This document shows positions 14,458-20,977 of a DNA stretch of 21,639 nucleotides, one piece after another. Each line of letters begins with the position of its first letter. Positions within the stretch are counted from its first letter, which is position 1. Under the pieces are notes generated by a model. That model ran no database searches. It saw only the letters and a program-made list of their open reading frames with translations, and was not told the DNA's origin. The position numbers and the translations under genes are program-made. The DNA is from Lachnospiraceae bacterium (lineage in GTDB: Bacteria; Bacillota; Clostridia; Lachnospirales; Lachnospiraceae), in assembly GCA_014804495.1 (NCBI GenBank), contig JAAUZS010000117.1:1-21639 (forward strand). The letters are read 5' to 3'.

Positions 14458-16002
14458 ATGGGAAAGAAACCAGCAGTATTAATGATTTTAGACGGATATG
14501 GTCTTAATGAAAAGACTCAGGGCAATGCAGTAGCGCAGGCTAAGACGCCGGTGATGGATAAACTGATGAAAGAATATCCTTGTGTAAAAGGAAATGCAAG
14601 CGGTATGGCGGTAGGCCTTCCTGACGGCCAGATGGGAAACTCGGAAGTCGGTCATCTGAACATGGGTGCAGGGCGTATCGTATATCAGGAACTTACAAGA
14701 ATCACAAAGGAGATTCAGGACGGTACATTCTTTGAGAATCCGGCATTACTTAATGCAGTTAATAACTGTAAAAAGAATGATTCCTCACTGCATATGTACG
14801 GACTGGTATCTGATGGCGGCGTACACAGCCATAATACCCATTTATACGGTCTGCTCGAGCTTGCTAAAAGAAACGGACTTTCCAAGGTCTATGTTCATGC
14901 TTTCTTAGACGGACGAGATACGCCGCCGGCAAGCGGTAAAGGCTTCGTAGAAGATTTGGAAGCAGAAATGAAAAAGATCGGCGTTGGTGAAGTCGCTACG
15001 GTAACAGGCCGTTACTATGCTATGGACAGGGATAATAACTATGACAGAGTGGAAAAAGCATATCTGGCTTTGACAAAAGGTGAAGGCTTACAGGCGGACA
15101 GCGCGACGGAAGGCATTCAGGCTTCCTATGACAGAGATGAGACGGACGAGTTTGTAAAACCTACGGTAGTAATGAAAAACGGCGCTCCCGTTGCAACTAT
15201 TAAAGACGGAGATTCAATTGTATTCTTTAATTTCAGACCCGACAGGGCGAGAGAGATTACAAGATGCTTCTGTGATGATGACTTTACAAGGTTTAACAGA
15301 GGAAAAAGACTTGATTTGACTTATGTGTGCTTTTCCGACTATGATCCTACGATTCCTAATAAAGAAGTAGCGTTCCACAAGATTTCGGTAACCAATACTT
15401 TTGGTGAGTGGCTTGCGGCAAACCATATGAAACAGGCAAGAATCGCAGAGACAGAGAAATACGCACATGTAACATTTTTCTTTAACGGCGGAGTGGAAGA
15501 ACCGAATGAGGGAGAGGACAGAATCTTAGTTAATTCTCCGAAAGATGTAGCGACTTATGACTTAAAGCCTCAGATGAGCGCTTATGAAGTATGTGACAAA
15601 CTCGTAGGGGCAATAAAATCAGGCGAATATGACGTAATTATTATCAACTTTGCTAATCCGGACATGGTTGGACATACCGGTGTAGAAGAAGCTGCAATTA
15701 AGGCAGTTGAGGCAGTTGATGAGTGCGTGGGCAAAGCAGTAGATGCGATTAAAGAAGTTGACGGAGTGATGTTCATCTGTGCTGACCACGGAAATGCGGA
15801 GCAGCTCATTGATTATGAAACCGGAGCGCCTTTCACCGCTCATACTACCAATCCGGTTCCGTTCATTCTGGTAAATGCTGACCCGTCATATAAGCTTAGA
15901 GAAGGCGGATGCCTTGCAGACATCGTGCCTACCCTGATAGAGCTTATGGGAATGGAACAGCCTTCCGAGATGACAGGTAAATCGCTGCTTGTTAATTCTT
16001 AA
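14458..16002 (+). CDS. gpmI: 2,3-bisphosphoglycerate-independent phosphoglycerate mutase
   Basis: This 514-residue cytoplasmic glycolytic enzyme interconverts 3- and 2-phosphoglycerate using two manganese ions and a phosphoserine intermediate. The start at 14458 is preceded by AAAAGGAG and gives MGKKPAVLMILDGYG, the usual N-terminus. The upstream in-frame ATG at 14410 has no ribosome binding site. D12 (metal) and S62 in MGNSEVGHLNMGAGR (the phosphorylated serine) are in the classical positions. HSHNTHLYGLLELAK, HAFLDGRDTPP and TGRYYAMDRDNN carry the substrate-binding residues. The C-terminal phosphatase half contains NFANPDMVGHTG and CADHGNAE. Length and motifs are complete. It is followed by trpB after 52 bases without a visible terminator, so both may share a transcript. 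Confidence 0.97.
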   Translation: MGKKPAVLMILDGYGLNEKTQGNAVAQAKTPVMDKLMKEYPCVKGNASGMAVGLPDGQMGNSEVGHLNMGAGRIVYQELTRITKEIQDGTFFENPALLNAVNNCKKNDSSLHMYGLVSDGGVHSHNTHLYGLLELAKRNGLSKVYVHAFLDGRDTPPASGKGFVEDLEAEMKKIGVGEVATVTGRYYAMDRDNNYDRVEKAYLALTKGEGLQADSATEGIQASYDRDETDEFVKPTVVMKNGAPVATIKDGDSIVFFNFRPDRAREITRCFCDDDFTRFNRGKRLDLTYVCFSDYDPTIPNKEVAFHKISVTNTFGEWLAANHMKQARIAETEKYAHVTFFFNGGVEEPNEGEDRILVNSPKDVATYDLKPQMSAYEVCDKLVGAIKSGEYDVIIINFANPDMVGHTGVEEAAIKAVEAVDECVGKAVDAIKEVDGVMFICADHGNAEQLIDYETGAPFTAHTTNPVPFILVNADPSYKLREGGCLADIVPTLIELMGMEQPSEMTGKSLLVNS

Positions 16003-16054
16003 CAGAGTGATATAGTTTATTAGTAATAATATCAGGACAATATTAGGAAAAGGC

Positions 16055-17440
16055 ATGGTTGATAGAATGGATAAAAAAATACCATATAAAATTTATTTAG
16101 AAGAGCAGGAAATGCCGCGCCAGTGGTATAATGTACGCGCTGACATGAAGAAAAAACCGGCTCCGATTTTAAACCCCGGTACAATGCAGCCTGTTACGGA
16201 AGATGAACTTTCAGGTATATTCTGCAGAGAACTGGCAAAACAGGAGCTTGACGACACGACAGCTTATTTTGACATTCACGAGGAGATTCGGAATTTTTAC
16301 AAGATGTACCGTCCGTCTCCGCTTGTCAGGGCATATTGTCTGGAAGAAAAGCTGGGAACTCCGGCGCATATCTACTATAAGTTTGAAGGCAATAACACGT
16401 CAGGAAGCCATAAGCTGAACTCTGCGATTGCACAGGCTTATTATGCAAAGAAACAGGGATTAAAAGGAGTTACGACAGAGACCGGAGCAGGACAATGGGG
16501 AACGGCGCTTTCCATGGCATGTTCTTATTTCGGACTGGATTGTCAGGTGTACATGGTTAAGTGCTCATATGAACAAAAACCATTCAGACGGGAAGTTATG
16601 CGCACATATGGAGCTAAGGTAACGCCTTCTCCATCCATGAATACAAATGTCGGTCGCAAAATTAACGAAGAATTTCCGGGAACAACGGGAAGTCTTGGCT
16701 GTGCTATTTCAGAAGCTGTAGAAGCTGCAACATCTCAGGAAGGTTATCGCTATGTACTGGGTTCCGTACTTGCACAGGTATTGCTGCATCAGTCCATTAT
16801 CGGCCTTGAAACCAAGGCGGCTTTGGATAAGTACGGCATTAAGGCGGATACGATTATCGGCTGTGCAGGCGGAGGCTCCAATTTGGGAGGTTTAATCTCA
16901 CCTTTTGTGGGAGAAATGCTAAGAGGTGAAGAAAAATATCAGATAATTGCCGTAGAGCCCGCATCCTGTCCGAGTCTGACACGCGGAGTTTATGCGTATG
17001 ATTTCTGTGATACGGGAAAAGTTTGTCCGTTAGCGAAAATGTATACATTGGGCAGCGGCTTTATACCTTCCGCTAACCATGCGGGCGGACTTCGTTACCA
17101 TGGCATGAGTTCTACCGTTTCCGAATTATATGACCAGAAACTGTTAGAGGCAAGAAGTGTAGAGCAGACAGAAGTATTCAGGGCAGCACAGGAGTTTGCA
17201 AGGGTAGAAGGAATCCTTCCCGCACCGGAGAGCAGCCATGCCATCAGAGTTGCGATTGATGAGGCGCTTAAGTGTAAGGAAACAGGAGAAGCTAAGAACA
17301 TCGTCTTCGGTCTTACCGGAACAGGGTATTTTGATATGGTTGCATATCAGAAATACAATGACGGGGAAATGGAAGATTATATTCCGTCAGATGAAGACCT
17401 TAAGCGGTCGATTGAGCAGTTGCCGAAGATGGTGGGTTAG
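16055..17440 (+). CDS. trpB: Tryptophan synthase beta chain, TrpB2-like
   Basis: This 461-residue PLP enzyme condenses indole with serine to make tryptophan. EGNNTSGSHKLNSA holds the Schiff-base lysine K120. ETGAGQWG (142-149) is the carboxylate-binding loop, and CAGGGSNLGG (270-279) binds the PLP phosphate. The N-terminal extension (YKIYLEEQEMPRQWYNVRADM) and the length of about 460, rather than about 400, place it with the TrpB2 group, which often lacks an adjacent trpA. No other trp gene lies in the window, so it may act alone as an indole-salvage enzyme. The ATG at 16055 follows AGGAAAAGG closely; M5 (16067) is an alternative. Element B follows 21 bases after the stop. Confidence 0.93.
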   Translation: MVDRMDKKIPYKIYLEEQEMPRQWYNVRADMKKKPAPILNPGTMQPVTEDELSGIFCRELAKQELDDTTAYFDIHEEIRNFYKMYRPSPLVRAYCLEEKLGTPAHIYYKFEGNNTSGSHKLNSAIAQAYYAKKQGLKGVTTETGAGQWGTALSMACSYFGLDCQVYMVKCSYEQKPFRREVMRTYGAKVTPSPSMNTNVGRKINEEFPGTTGSLGCAISEAVEAATSQEGYRYVLGSVLAQVLLHQSIIGLETKAALDKYGIKADTIIGCAGGGSNLGGLISPFVGEMLRGEEKYQIIAVEPASCPSLTRGVYAYDFCDTGKVCPLAKMYTLGSGFIPSANHAGGLRYHGMSSTVSELYDQKLLEARSVEQTEVFRAAQEFARVEGILPAPESSHAIRVAIDEALKCKETGEAKNIVFGLTGTGYFDMVAYQKYNDGEMEDYIPSDEDLKRSIEQLPKMVG

Positions 17441-17461
17441 AAAATAATTCTATGTATTGAG

Positions 17462-17599
17462 GGATTTAGGCACAATTATTAATATATGAGGTACGCTTTC
17501 GCTCCGGTTCAGGCGCAGCGGTACTAGGGCTGCAAAAGACGCAGCCCAAGGACCGGCGCCACCACAGGACCTCGTATATTAATAATTGTGCCTAAATCC
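17462..17599 (+). repeat. Long intergenic hairpin element B
   Basis: A 31-bp outer stem (17462-17492 with 17569-17599, one G-T wobble) encloses a nested core. The inner stems are GGCGC/GCGCC (17512-17516, 17556-17560), CGGT/ACCG (17519-17522, 17552-17555) and GGGCTGC/GCAGCCC (17527-17533, 17541-17547), with the loop AAAAGAC. The segment ACGCTTTCGCT (17493-17503) stays unpaired on one side. The reverse complement of element C at 20772 shows the same architecture and sequence blocks. There is no U-tract, although it lies just behind trpB. Confidence 0.85.
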
Positions 17600-17615
17600 A
17601 TTATTCACATGTAAA

Positions 17616-17632
17616 ATTTTCATAATGAAAAT
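17616..17632. promoter_or_regulatory. 17-bp palindrome of unknown role
   Basis: ATTTTCAT-A-ATGAAAAT (17616-17632) is a perfect 8-bp dyad around one base in the gap between element B and the minus-strand terminator. GATTATC/GATAATC forms a second short dyad just downstream. No gene start is near, so the role is unclear. Confidence 0.3.
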
Positions 17633-17714
17633 GGTTGATTATCTCAAAAAACTTAATTCCGATAATCGAAAATCAGCCAAAATTCAAGTGTTTAGGTGAT
17701 TAGCAACTTGCAAA

Positions 17715-17777
17715 TAAAGAATAAAAGTTTGGGGTTATGGTCTAAGGAAAAATCCTGTCAACCAATCCCCAAACTTT
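17715..17777 (-). terminator. Intrinsic terminator of the minus-strand XRE-like gene
   Basis: AAAGTTTGGGG (17724-17734) pairs with CCCCAAACTTT (17767-17777) over a loop of 32 bases that contains a small AGGA/TCCT hairpin. Read on the minus strand the stem is followed by TTATTCTTTATTTG. It begins 27 bases after the stop of the gene at 17805. Confidence 0.65.
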
Positions 17778-17804
17778 AAATATGCTTGAACGGATTGATA
17801 AAGG

Positions 17805-18035
17805 TTACTTCTTTTCGGGAGGATAGAAAACGAGTAAATCTTCTATTCTGCATTCTAATACGGTACAGAGCTTGCATAAAACAAAAACATCTAATCGGGT
17901 GATGTTGTTGGTGCAGTAATTGTCAATCTGCTTCCAGTTCATTTCAGCCTTATGCGACAGTTTGTTTTTGCTCAATCCTTTTTCCTTTAACAATTCATTC
18001 AGCCGGATTTCCATATGACCATAATTATCTTCCAC
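17805..18035 (-). CDS. XRE/Cro-like HTH regulator, copy 1
   Basis: This 76-residue single-domain helix-turn-helix protein belongs to the Cro/CI-like group. IRLNELLKEKGLSKNKLSHKAEMNWKQIDNY covers the HTH, and RLDVFVLCKLCTVLECRIEDLLVF is the typical final helices (LCTVLEC..EDLL). The start is GTG at 18035, with GAGGTG five bases upstream; the next ATG (residue 8) would remove the first residues shared with copy 2. The protein is closely similar to the neighbouring product at 18173-18421, and their upstream regions are also alike. It probably binds the palindromes at 18119-18154 and represses its own promoter. The targets are unknown. Confidence 0.85.
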   Translation of the reverse strand: MEDNYGHMEIRLNELLKEKGLSKNKLSHKAEMNWKQIDNYCTNNITRLDVFVLCKLCTVLECRIEDLLVFYPPEKK

Positions 18036-18118
18036 TTTTTCACCTCTGACATTAGTATTCTTGTATATTTGAACGATTTAATTCTATATTTGTTATAGAT
18101 GTTTGGTAATCCTAAACA

Positions 18119-18154
18119 AGTATTAGAATACTAAATGCAGAAACGTATGTTTTG
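18119..18154. promoter_or_regulatory. Operator-like palindromes upstream of XRE copy 1
   Basis: AGTATT-AG-AATACT (18119-18132) is a perfect dyad. AGAAACGTATGTTTTG (18139-18154) is an imperfect version of the perfect palindrome found upstream of copy 2. Both lie about 84-119 bases upstream of the GTG start. Confidence 0.6.
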
Positions 18155-18172
18155 AATGGAAATTCAAATTTT

Positions 18173-18421
18173 TTATATGTCATGTTCTTTATCAGCAGGA
18201 ATAAAAACAAGTAAATCATGGATATTGCATTCCAAGACTGTACACAGCTTACACAAGACAAAAGCATCAAGGCGTGAAATGTCATTATCACAGTATTTAT
18301 CGACTTGTTTCCAGTTCATAGCAGCTTTGGTTGCTACCCTGTTCCTGTTTAGCCCTTTTTTCTTTATCAGTTCAGCTAAGCGGATTTCCAAATGCCCATA
18401 ATCCTTATCAAGTTTGTCCAT
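18173..18421 (-). CDS. XRE/Cro-like HTH regulator, copy 2
   Basis: This 82-residue paralogue of the protein at 17805-18035 shares YGHLEIRLAELIKKKGL, MNWKQVDKYC, RLDAFVLCKLCTVLEC and DLLVF nearly word for word. The differences concentrate around NRNRVATKAA, in the HTH region, so DNA specificity may differ. The start is ATG at 18421, with AGGAG about 8 bases upstream. The gene reads away from the 28-codon ORF at 18558, so the region between them probably holds divergent promoters under control of one or both paralogues. No terminator is evident between it and copy 1, so both may be co-transcribed on the minus strand. Confidence 0.87.
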   Translation of the reverse strand: MDKLDKDYGHLEIRLAELIKKKGLNRNRVATKAAMNWKQVDKYCDNDISRLDAFVLCKLCTVLECNIHDLLVFIPADKEHDI

Positions 18422-18507
18422 TATGTCAACTCCTGTCGAAAAATGTAATTCTCTTTTTCTTGCAATTCCATTTTATACTTGTTATAGTAATTTTGTAATC
18501 TATAAGA

Positions 18508-18543
18508 AGTATTATAATACTAAATATAGAAACATATGTTTCT
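18508..18543. promoter_or_regulatory. Two perfect palindromes in the divergent promoter region of XRE copy 2
   Basis: AGTATTATAATACT (18508-18521) is a perfect 14-bp palindrome that contains a consensus TATAAT on both strands. AGAAACATATGTTTCT (18528-18543) is a perfect 16-bp palindrome 6 bases later. They lie upstream of both the minus-strand regulator and the plus-strand ORF at 18558, as expected for operators of a dimeric HTH protein. Confidence 0.7.
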
Positions 18544-18557
18544 GTAAGAGGAGAAGA

Positions 18558-18644
18558 ATGGTTATAAAGCAATTTATGGACATGATTTTTGAATTGAAGC
18601 GCCGTCAAGTGGTATTGAAAGAGGCGTTAGAAGCCTTATTGTGA
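18558..18644 (+). CDS. 28-residue microprotein or leader peptide
   Basis: MVIKQFMDMIFELKRRQVVLKEALEALL is an amphipathic, probably all-helical peptide. AGAGGAG stands 4 bases before the ATG, a strong ribosome binding site. It lies 15 bases downstream of the 16-bp palindrome and 28 bases before the next gene, with the same strand and its own good ribosome binding site, so it is likely the first gene of a short operon. I do not recognise it. It could be a small regulator partner or toxin-like peptide. Neither is shown by sequence. Confidence 0.5.
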   Translation: MVIKQFMDMIFELKRRQVVLKEALEALL

Positions 18645-18672
18645 AAAAGATTTATACAAAAGGAGCATTGGC

Positions 18673-19008
18673 ATGAAAAGCAAAAGGATAACAGACAGAT
18701 TTGTGTTACATGGAAAAGATAAGTTGCTGGATATATTTATAAAAGCAAGAACAGGTAAGGCATTAGATAAGGCGGTTGATAAAAGCAGAGATTATCAAGA
18801 TGCGCTAAAAAGACAGGACATAGCATTTTACGATATGGATAAGGCAGGATTGAGCAGAGAACAAAAGCGTATTGTTGATAGGGCAATTTCAGCAGCCAAT
18901 GACTGCGGTGCAGTATATGGTGCAGTTGCTTACAGATTAGGGTTTCATGACGGATTAAAGGTTATGTCAGAAATAAAAGAGAATGACTTTCAAAATAACT
19001 CATGGTAA
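18673..19008 (+). CDS. Uncharacterised small protein, 111 residues
   Basis: AAAGGAG lies 8 bases before the ATG. The product is soluble, charged and helical. The C-terminal half (LSREQKRIVDRAISAANDCGAVYGAVAYRLGFHDGLKVMSEI) has the pattern of small accessory proteins common in Lachnospiraceae, in which an acidic helix is followed by a Y/F-R-x-GF-x-DG motif; a link to DUF6809-like proteins is only an impression. It follows the 28-codon ORF and precedes the IS30-like regulator. No enzyme motif, membrane segment or signal peptide is seen, so no function is assigned. Confidence 0.65.
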   Translation: MKSKRITDRFVLHGKDKLLDIFIKARTGKALDKAVDKSRDYQDALKRQDIAFYDMDKAGLSREQKRIVDRAISAANDCGAVYGAVAYRLGFHDGLKVMSEIKENDFQNNSW

Positions 19009-19072
19009 AATATTTATATTTGATAAGATGATAAAGTAGATTTTAAATATTGAAATATATGAGGTGCACTTT

Positions 19073-19624
19073 ATGGTAAAATATAAATATATGAATTTAG
19101 AGCAGCGGATAAAGATAAAAGAAATGTTGGATGCCGAGCATGGCATATCTGAGATAGCTAATGAATTAGGATATAGTCATGTAACGATATATAAGGAACT
19201 TGAAAGATGTGGTTTGCCAGAGGAGTATAATCCATATTATGCACAGTCCTTATGTGAAAAAAATTTAAAGAAAAGGGGACGTATAGATAAACTTTCCGAT
19301 GTGGAATTGGCAAAGTATATTTCAGATTTGATATTGAAAGAACATTTGAGTCCCGAAAAAATAGTAGCTTTATTGAAGAAAGATAGCAGAGGATTTCCTA
19401 ATGTACCTCATTCAGCAAAGACTATATATTCAGCAATTGATAAAGGGTTAATACCCAATGTTACTAGAGAAATATTTTTGAAAGATGCTTCAACGGTATT
19501 CAGCGGTGGTCAAGTGTGCATTCCCAAATGGGTATTGGATAAGCTAAATATAAAAGACGGAGATGAACTTTCACTGGAAGTCACGAAAGATAATGAAATA
19601 ATTTATAAGAAAGTTGATAAATAA
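19073..19624 (+). CDS. IS30-type HTH protein fused to an AbrB/SpoVT-like domain
   Basis: This 183-residue protein starts with an IS30 transposase-type N-terminus: MNLEQRIKIKEMLDAEHGISEIANELGYSHVTIYKELER (7-45) is the HTH. LSPEKIVALLKKD...VPHSAKTIYSAIDKGLIP (92-128) is the second IS30 N-terminal segment. The DDE catalytic domain that should follow is absent. Instead residues 140-180 (STVFSGGQVCIPKWVLDKLNIKDGDELSLEVTKDNEIIYKK) match the swapped-hairpin pattern of AbrB/SpoVT/MazE DNA-binding domains. No inverted repeats flank it. It looks like a transposase-derived transcription factor rather than a transposase. The ATG at 19073 lies 6 bases after GAGGTG; the GTG at 19064 is within that site. 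A terminator follows 22 bases after the stop. The target is unknown. Confidence 0.8.
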   Translation: MVKYKYMNLEQRIKIKEMLDAEHGISEIANELGYSHVTIYKELERCGLPEEYNPYYAQSLCEKNLKKRGRIDKLSDVELAKYISDLILKEHLSPEKIVALLKKDSRGFPNVPHSAKTIYSAIDKGLIPNVTREIFLKDASTVFSGGQVCIPKWVLDKLNIKDGDELSLEVTKDNEIIYKKVDK

Positions 19625-19646
19625 AATTACATAACAGCGATAAGGA

Positions 19647-19692
19647 AGAGGTAGACAAAGCATATAATGTTTAAGGTCAACCTCTGTTTTTT
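19647..19692 (+). terminator. Intrinsic terminator after the IS30-HTH gene
   Basis: AGAGGTAGAC (19647-19656) pairs with GTCAACCTCT (19676-19685) with one mismatch over a 19-base loop and is followed by GTTTTTT. Confidence 0.75.
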
Positions 19693-19730
19693 ATGCGGAT
19701 TTTTTCATCAAAATTTTCCCAATTTCCTTA

Positions 19731-19828
19731 TTGACAAAGTATAGTTCAGAGTATACACTAAGTGTATTAATATTAATAGTACACTTAATATGCATGCGAA
19801 TCCAGAATCATATTGAGTTAAATACACT
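19731..19828 (+). promoter_or_regulatory. Promoter with overlapping TACACT dyad and repeats, upstream of the amidase gene
   Basis: TTGACA (19731-19736), a 17-base spacer and TACACT (19754-19759) form a strong promoter. The -10 box is half of a perfect dyad TACACT-A-AGTGTA (19754-19766). TACACT recurs at 19780-19785 and 19823-19828. The overlap suggests repression by an unknown regulator. The remaining bases of the 19625-19870 gap show nothing else. Confidence 0.7.
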
Positions 19829-19870
19829 AGATTTTAAAGTCAAAAATACAGTAAGAAGGCGGGAGATATT

Positions 19871-20707
19871 GTGCAGAGTAGTGTGCGGAAGAAAAAAGGC
19901 GAAATTATGTTGTGGGAGATTGCTGTTTCCGGAGGAAGGTCGGAAAGTGCCAGACGGGCAAGATACAGACCGGTGATGAGCAGACCTACAAGACAGTCTG
20001 AGCAGTATATAAGGCGTAGGAAAGCGAGAAGGAGACGTGCATATTTTTATCGGGCGTTGGCTTTTGCAATGCTCATATCCGTGGTTATGTTCATTATGCT
20101 GCTGGCTGGATTTGTCCTCAGATTTGTACATGGAGTTAGAACGAAAGAAAACATAATTCAAACAGTACAGAATTTTATTTTTAATGATATCGGAAAAGAA
20201 AGGGTTGAAAAGCCGGAGATGGTTGTTGATTTGCTGAATGTTAATGATTATTCAAGACCCGGAACGGATATTGAGGATATAAAAAACATTTTCGTTCATT
20301 ACACAGCTAATCCGAAAACAAGTGCAGCGCAGAACAGGAGCTATTTCGCTAATCTGGAACAGACCCATGAACGTTCTGCAAGTGCACACCTCATTATTGG
20401 TTATGAGGGAGAAATCATACAGTGTATTCCGCTTGAAGAACAGGCGTATGCAGTAAAGACAAGAAATAATGACTCAATTTCAATAGAGTGCTGCTATTTG
20501 GAAGAAAACGGAAAATTTACACAAGAGACTTATGATTCTTTAGTCCATCTTCTGGCATGGCTGGTGCAGGAATATAATCTGGAATGCACAGACATCCTTC
20601 GGCATTATGACTGCGGTGGAAAGAAGTGCCCGCTATATTACGTGGAACACGAAGATTCATGGGAAAAGCTGCTTGCCGATGTTGAAGCCTATTCTTCGAT
20701 GAAATAA
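19871..20707 (+). CDS. Membrane-anchored N-acetylmuramoyl-L-alanine amidase (Amidase_2 / PGRP type)
   Basis: This 278-residue cell-wall enzyme cleaves the amide bond between muramic acid and the stem peptide. An arginine-rich cytoplasmic N-terminus (about 24-61) is followed by one membrane segment (about 62-84), leaving the C-terminus outside. The Amidase_2 domain (about 137-270) has the zinc ligands H143 (FVHYTAN), H245 (LRHYDCGGKKCP) and C253; H245 and C253 are 8 apart as in T7 lysozyme. SAHLIIGYEGEIIQCIP and SIECCY match the fold. The start is GTG at 19871 with GGGAG five bases upstream; the ATG at 19907 would keep all domains and is an alternative. The gene has its own strong promoter and stands alone. 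A role in wall turnover or spore-related remodelling is inferred. Confidence 0.88.
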   Translation: MQSSVRKKKGEIMLWEIAVSGGRSESARRARYRPVMSRPTRQSEQYIRRRKARRRRAYFYRALAFAMLISVVMFIMLLAGFVLRFVHGVRTKENIIQTVQNFIFNDIGKERVEKPEMVVDLLNVNDYSRPGTDIEDIKNIFVHYTANPKTSAAQNRSYFANLEQTHERSASAHLIIGYEGEIIQCIPLEEQAYAVKTRNNDSISIECCYLEENGKFTQETYDSLVHLLAWLVQEYNLECTDILRHYDCGGKKCPLYYVEHEDSWEKLLADVEAYSSMK

Positions 20708-20771
20708 ACAGTTGATAAACATAATTATAACAAAAACAGCAAATTACAAAGCTCCCTATTTTCAAAATGTA

Positions 20772-20910
20772 GTTGTGCAATATATACAAAGCAAAAGCAG
20801 GTGCTCTGCCGCCGTCGGTACTTAGGTGCCGTATTTTGGCACCTTATGTACCGCTACTGGCGGCAATGCAGCGCAAGCGTGCCTGCGTTGATTTGTATAT
20901 ATTGCACAAC
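20772..20910 (-). repeat. Long intergenic hairpin element C (inverted relative of element B)
   Basis: A 19-bp perfect stem (20772-20790 with 20892-20910) encloses nested stems TGCCGCC/GGCGGCA (20807-20813, 20859-20865), CGGTAC/GTACCG (20816-20821, 20848-20853) and AGGTGCC/GGCACCT (20824-20830, 20838-20844) with a 7-base loop. Its reverse complement shows AGGCACGCTTGCGCT, AGCGGTAC and AAGTACCG where element B has AGGTACGCTTTCGCT, AGCGGTAC and AAGGACCG. Total size is 139 bases versus 138 for B. It lies between the amidase and GntR genes. No U-tract follows either arm. Confidence 0.85.
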
Positions 20911-20977
20911 GGACGGTTTGAAAAAGTGAGTTTTGCAATTACCTAATCATAACCAGAATAAAGAAAGGAGGTCATCC

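Larger units (their letters stand above)
17805..18543. repeat. Tandem duplication of a regulator gene with its operator region
   Basis: Unit 1 (17805 to about 18154) and unit 2 (18173 to about 18543) each contain one XRE-like gene followed upstream by the same arrangement: TGTTATAG, GGTAATC or TGTAATC, AAGTATT-AATACTAAAT, then AGAAACrTATGTTT. The palindromes lie 389 bases apart. Proteins and upstream DNA have both diverged, so the duplication is not recent. Confidence 0.8.

Noticed and set aside
17462..17599. Element B as a plain rho-independent terminator of trpB
   Set aside because: No U-tract follows the outer arm. The hairpin is far longer and more complex than needed, and a relative sits between genes in a different context.
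17724..17777. The AAAGTTTGGGG hairpin as a fourth member of the long hairpin family
   Set aside because: It lacks the AGGT, TTTCGCT and AGCGGTAC blocks and is followed on the minus strand by a T-rich tail, so it is an ordinary terminator.
18156..18401. 81-codon plus-strand open frame across XRE copy 2
   Set aside because: It is antisense to a convincing HTH gene with a paralogue next to it and has no ribosome binding site.
19073..19624. A complete IS30 insertion sequence
   Set aside because: The DDE catalytic domain is missing, no terminal inverted repeats are seen, and the C-terminus is an AbrB-like domain.
14232..20910. Elements A, B and C as copies of one MITE or insertion sequence with fixed terminal repeats
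   Set aside because: The outer arms differ in sequence and length between copies, and no target-site duplication is obvious. A fixed terminal inverted repeat would be shared.
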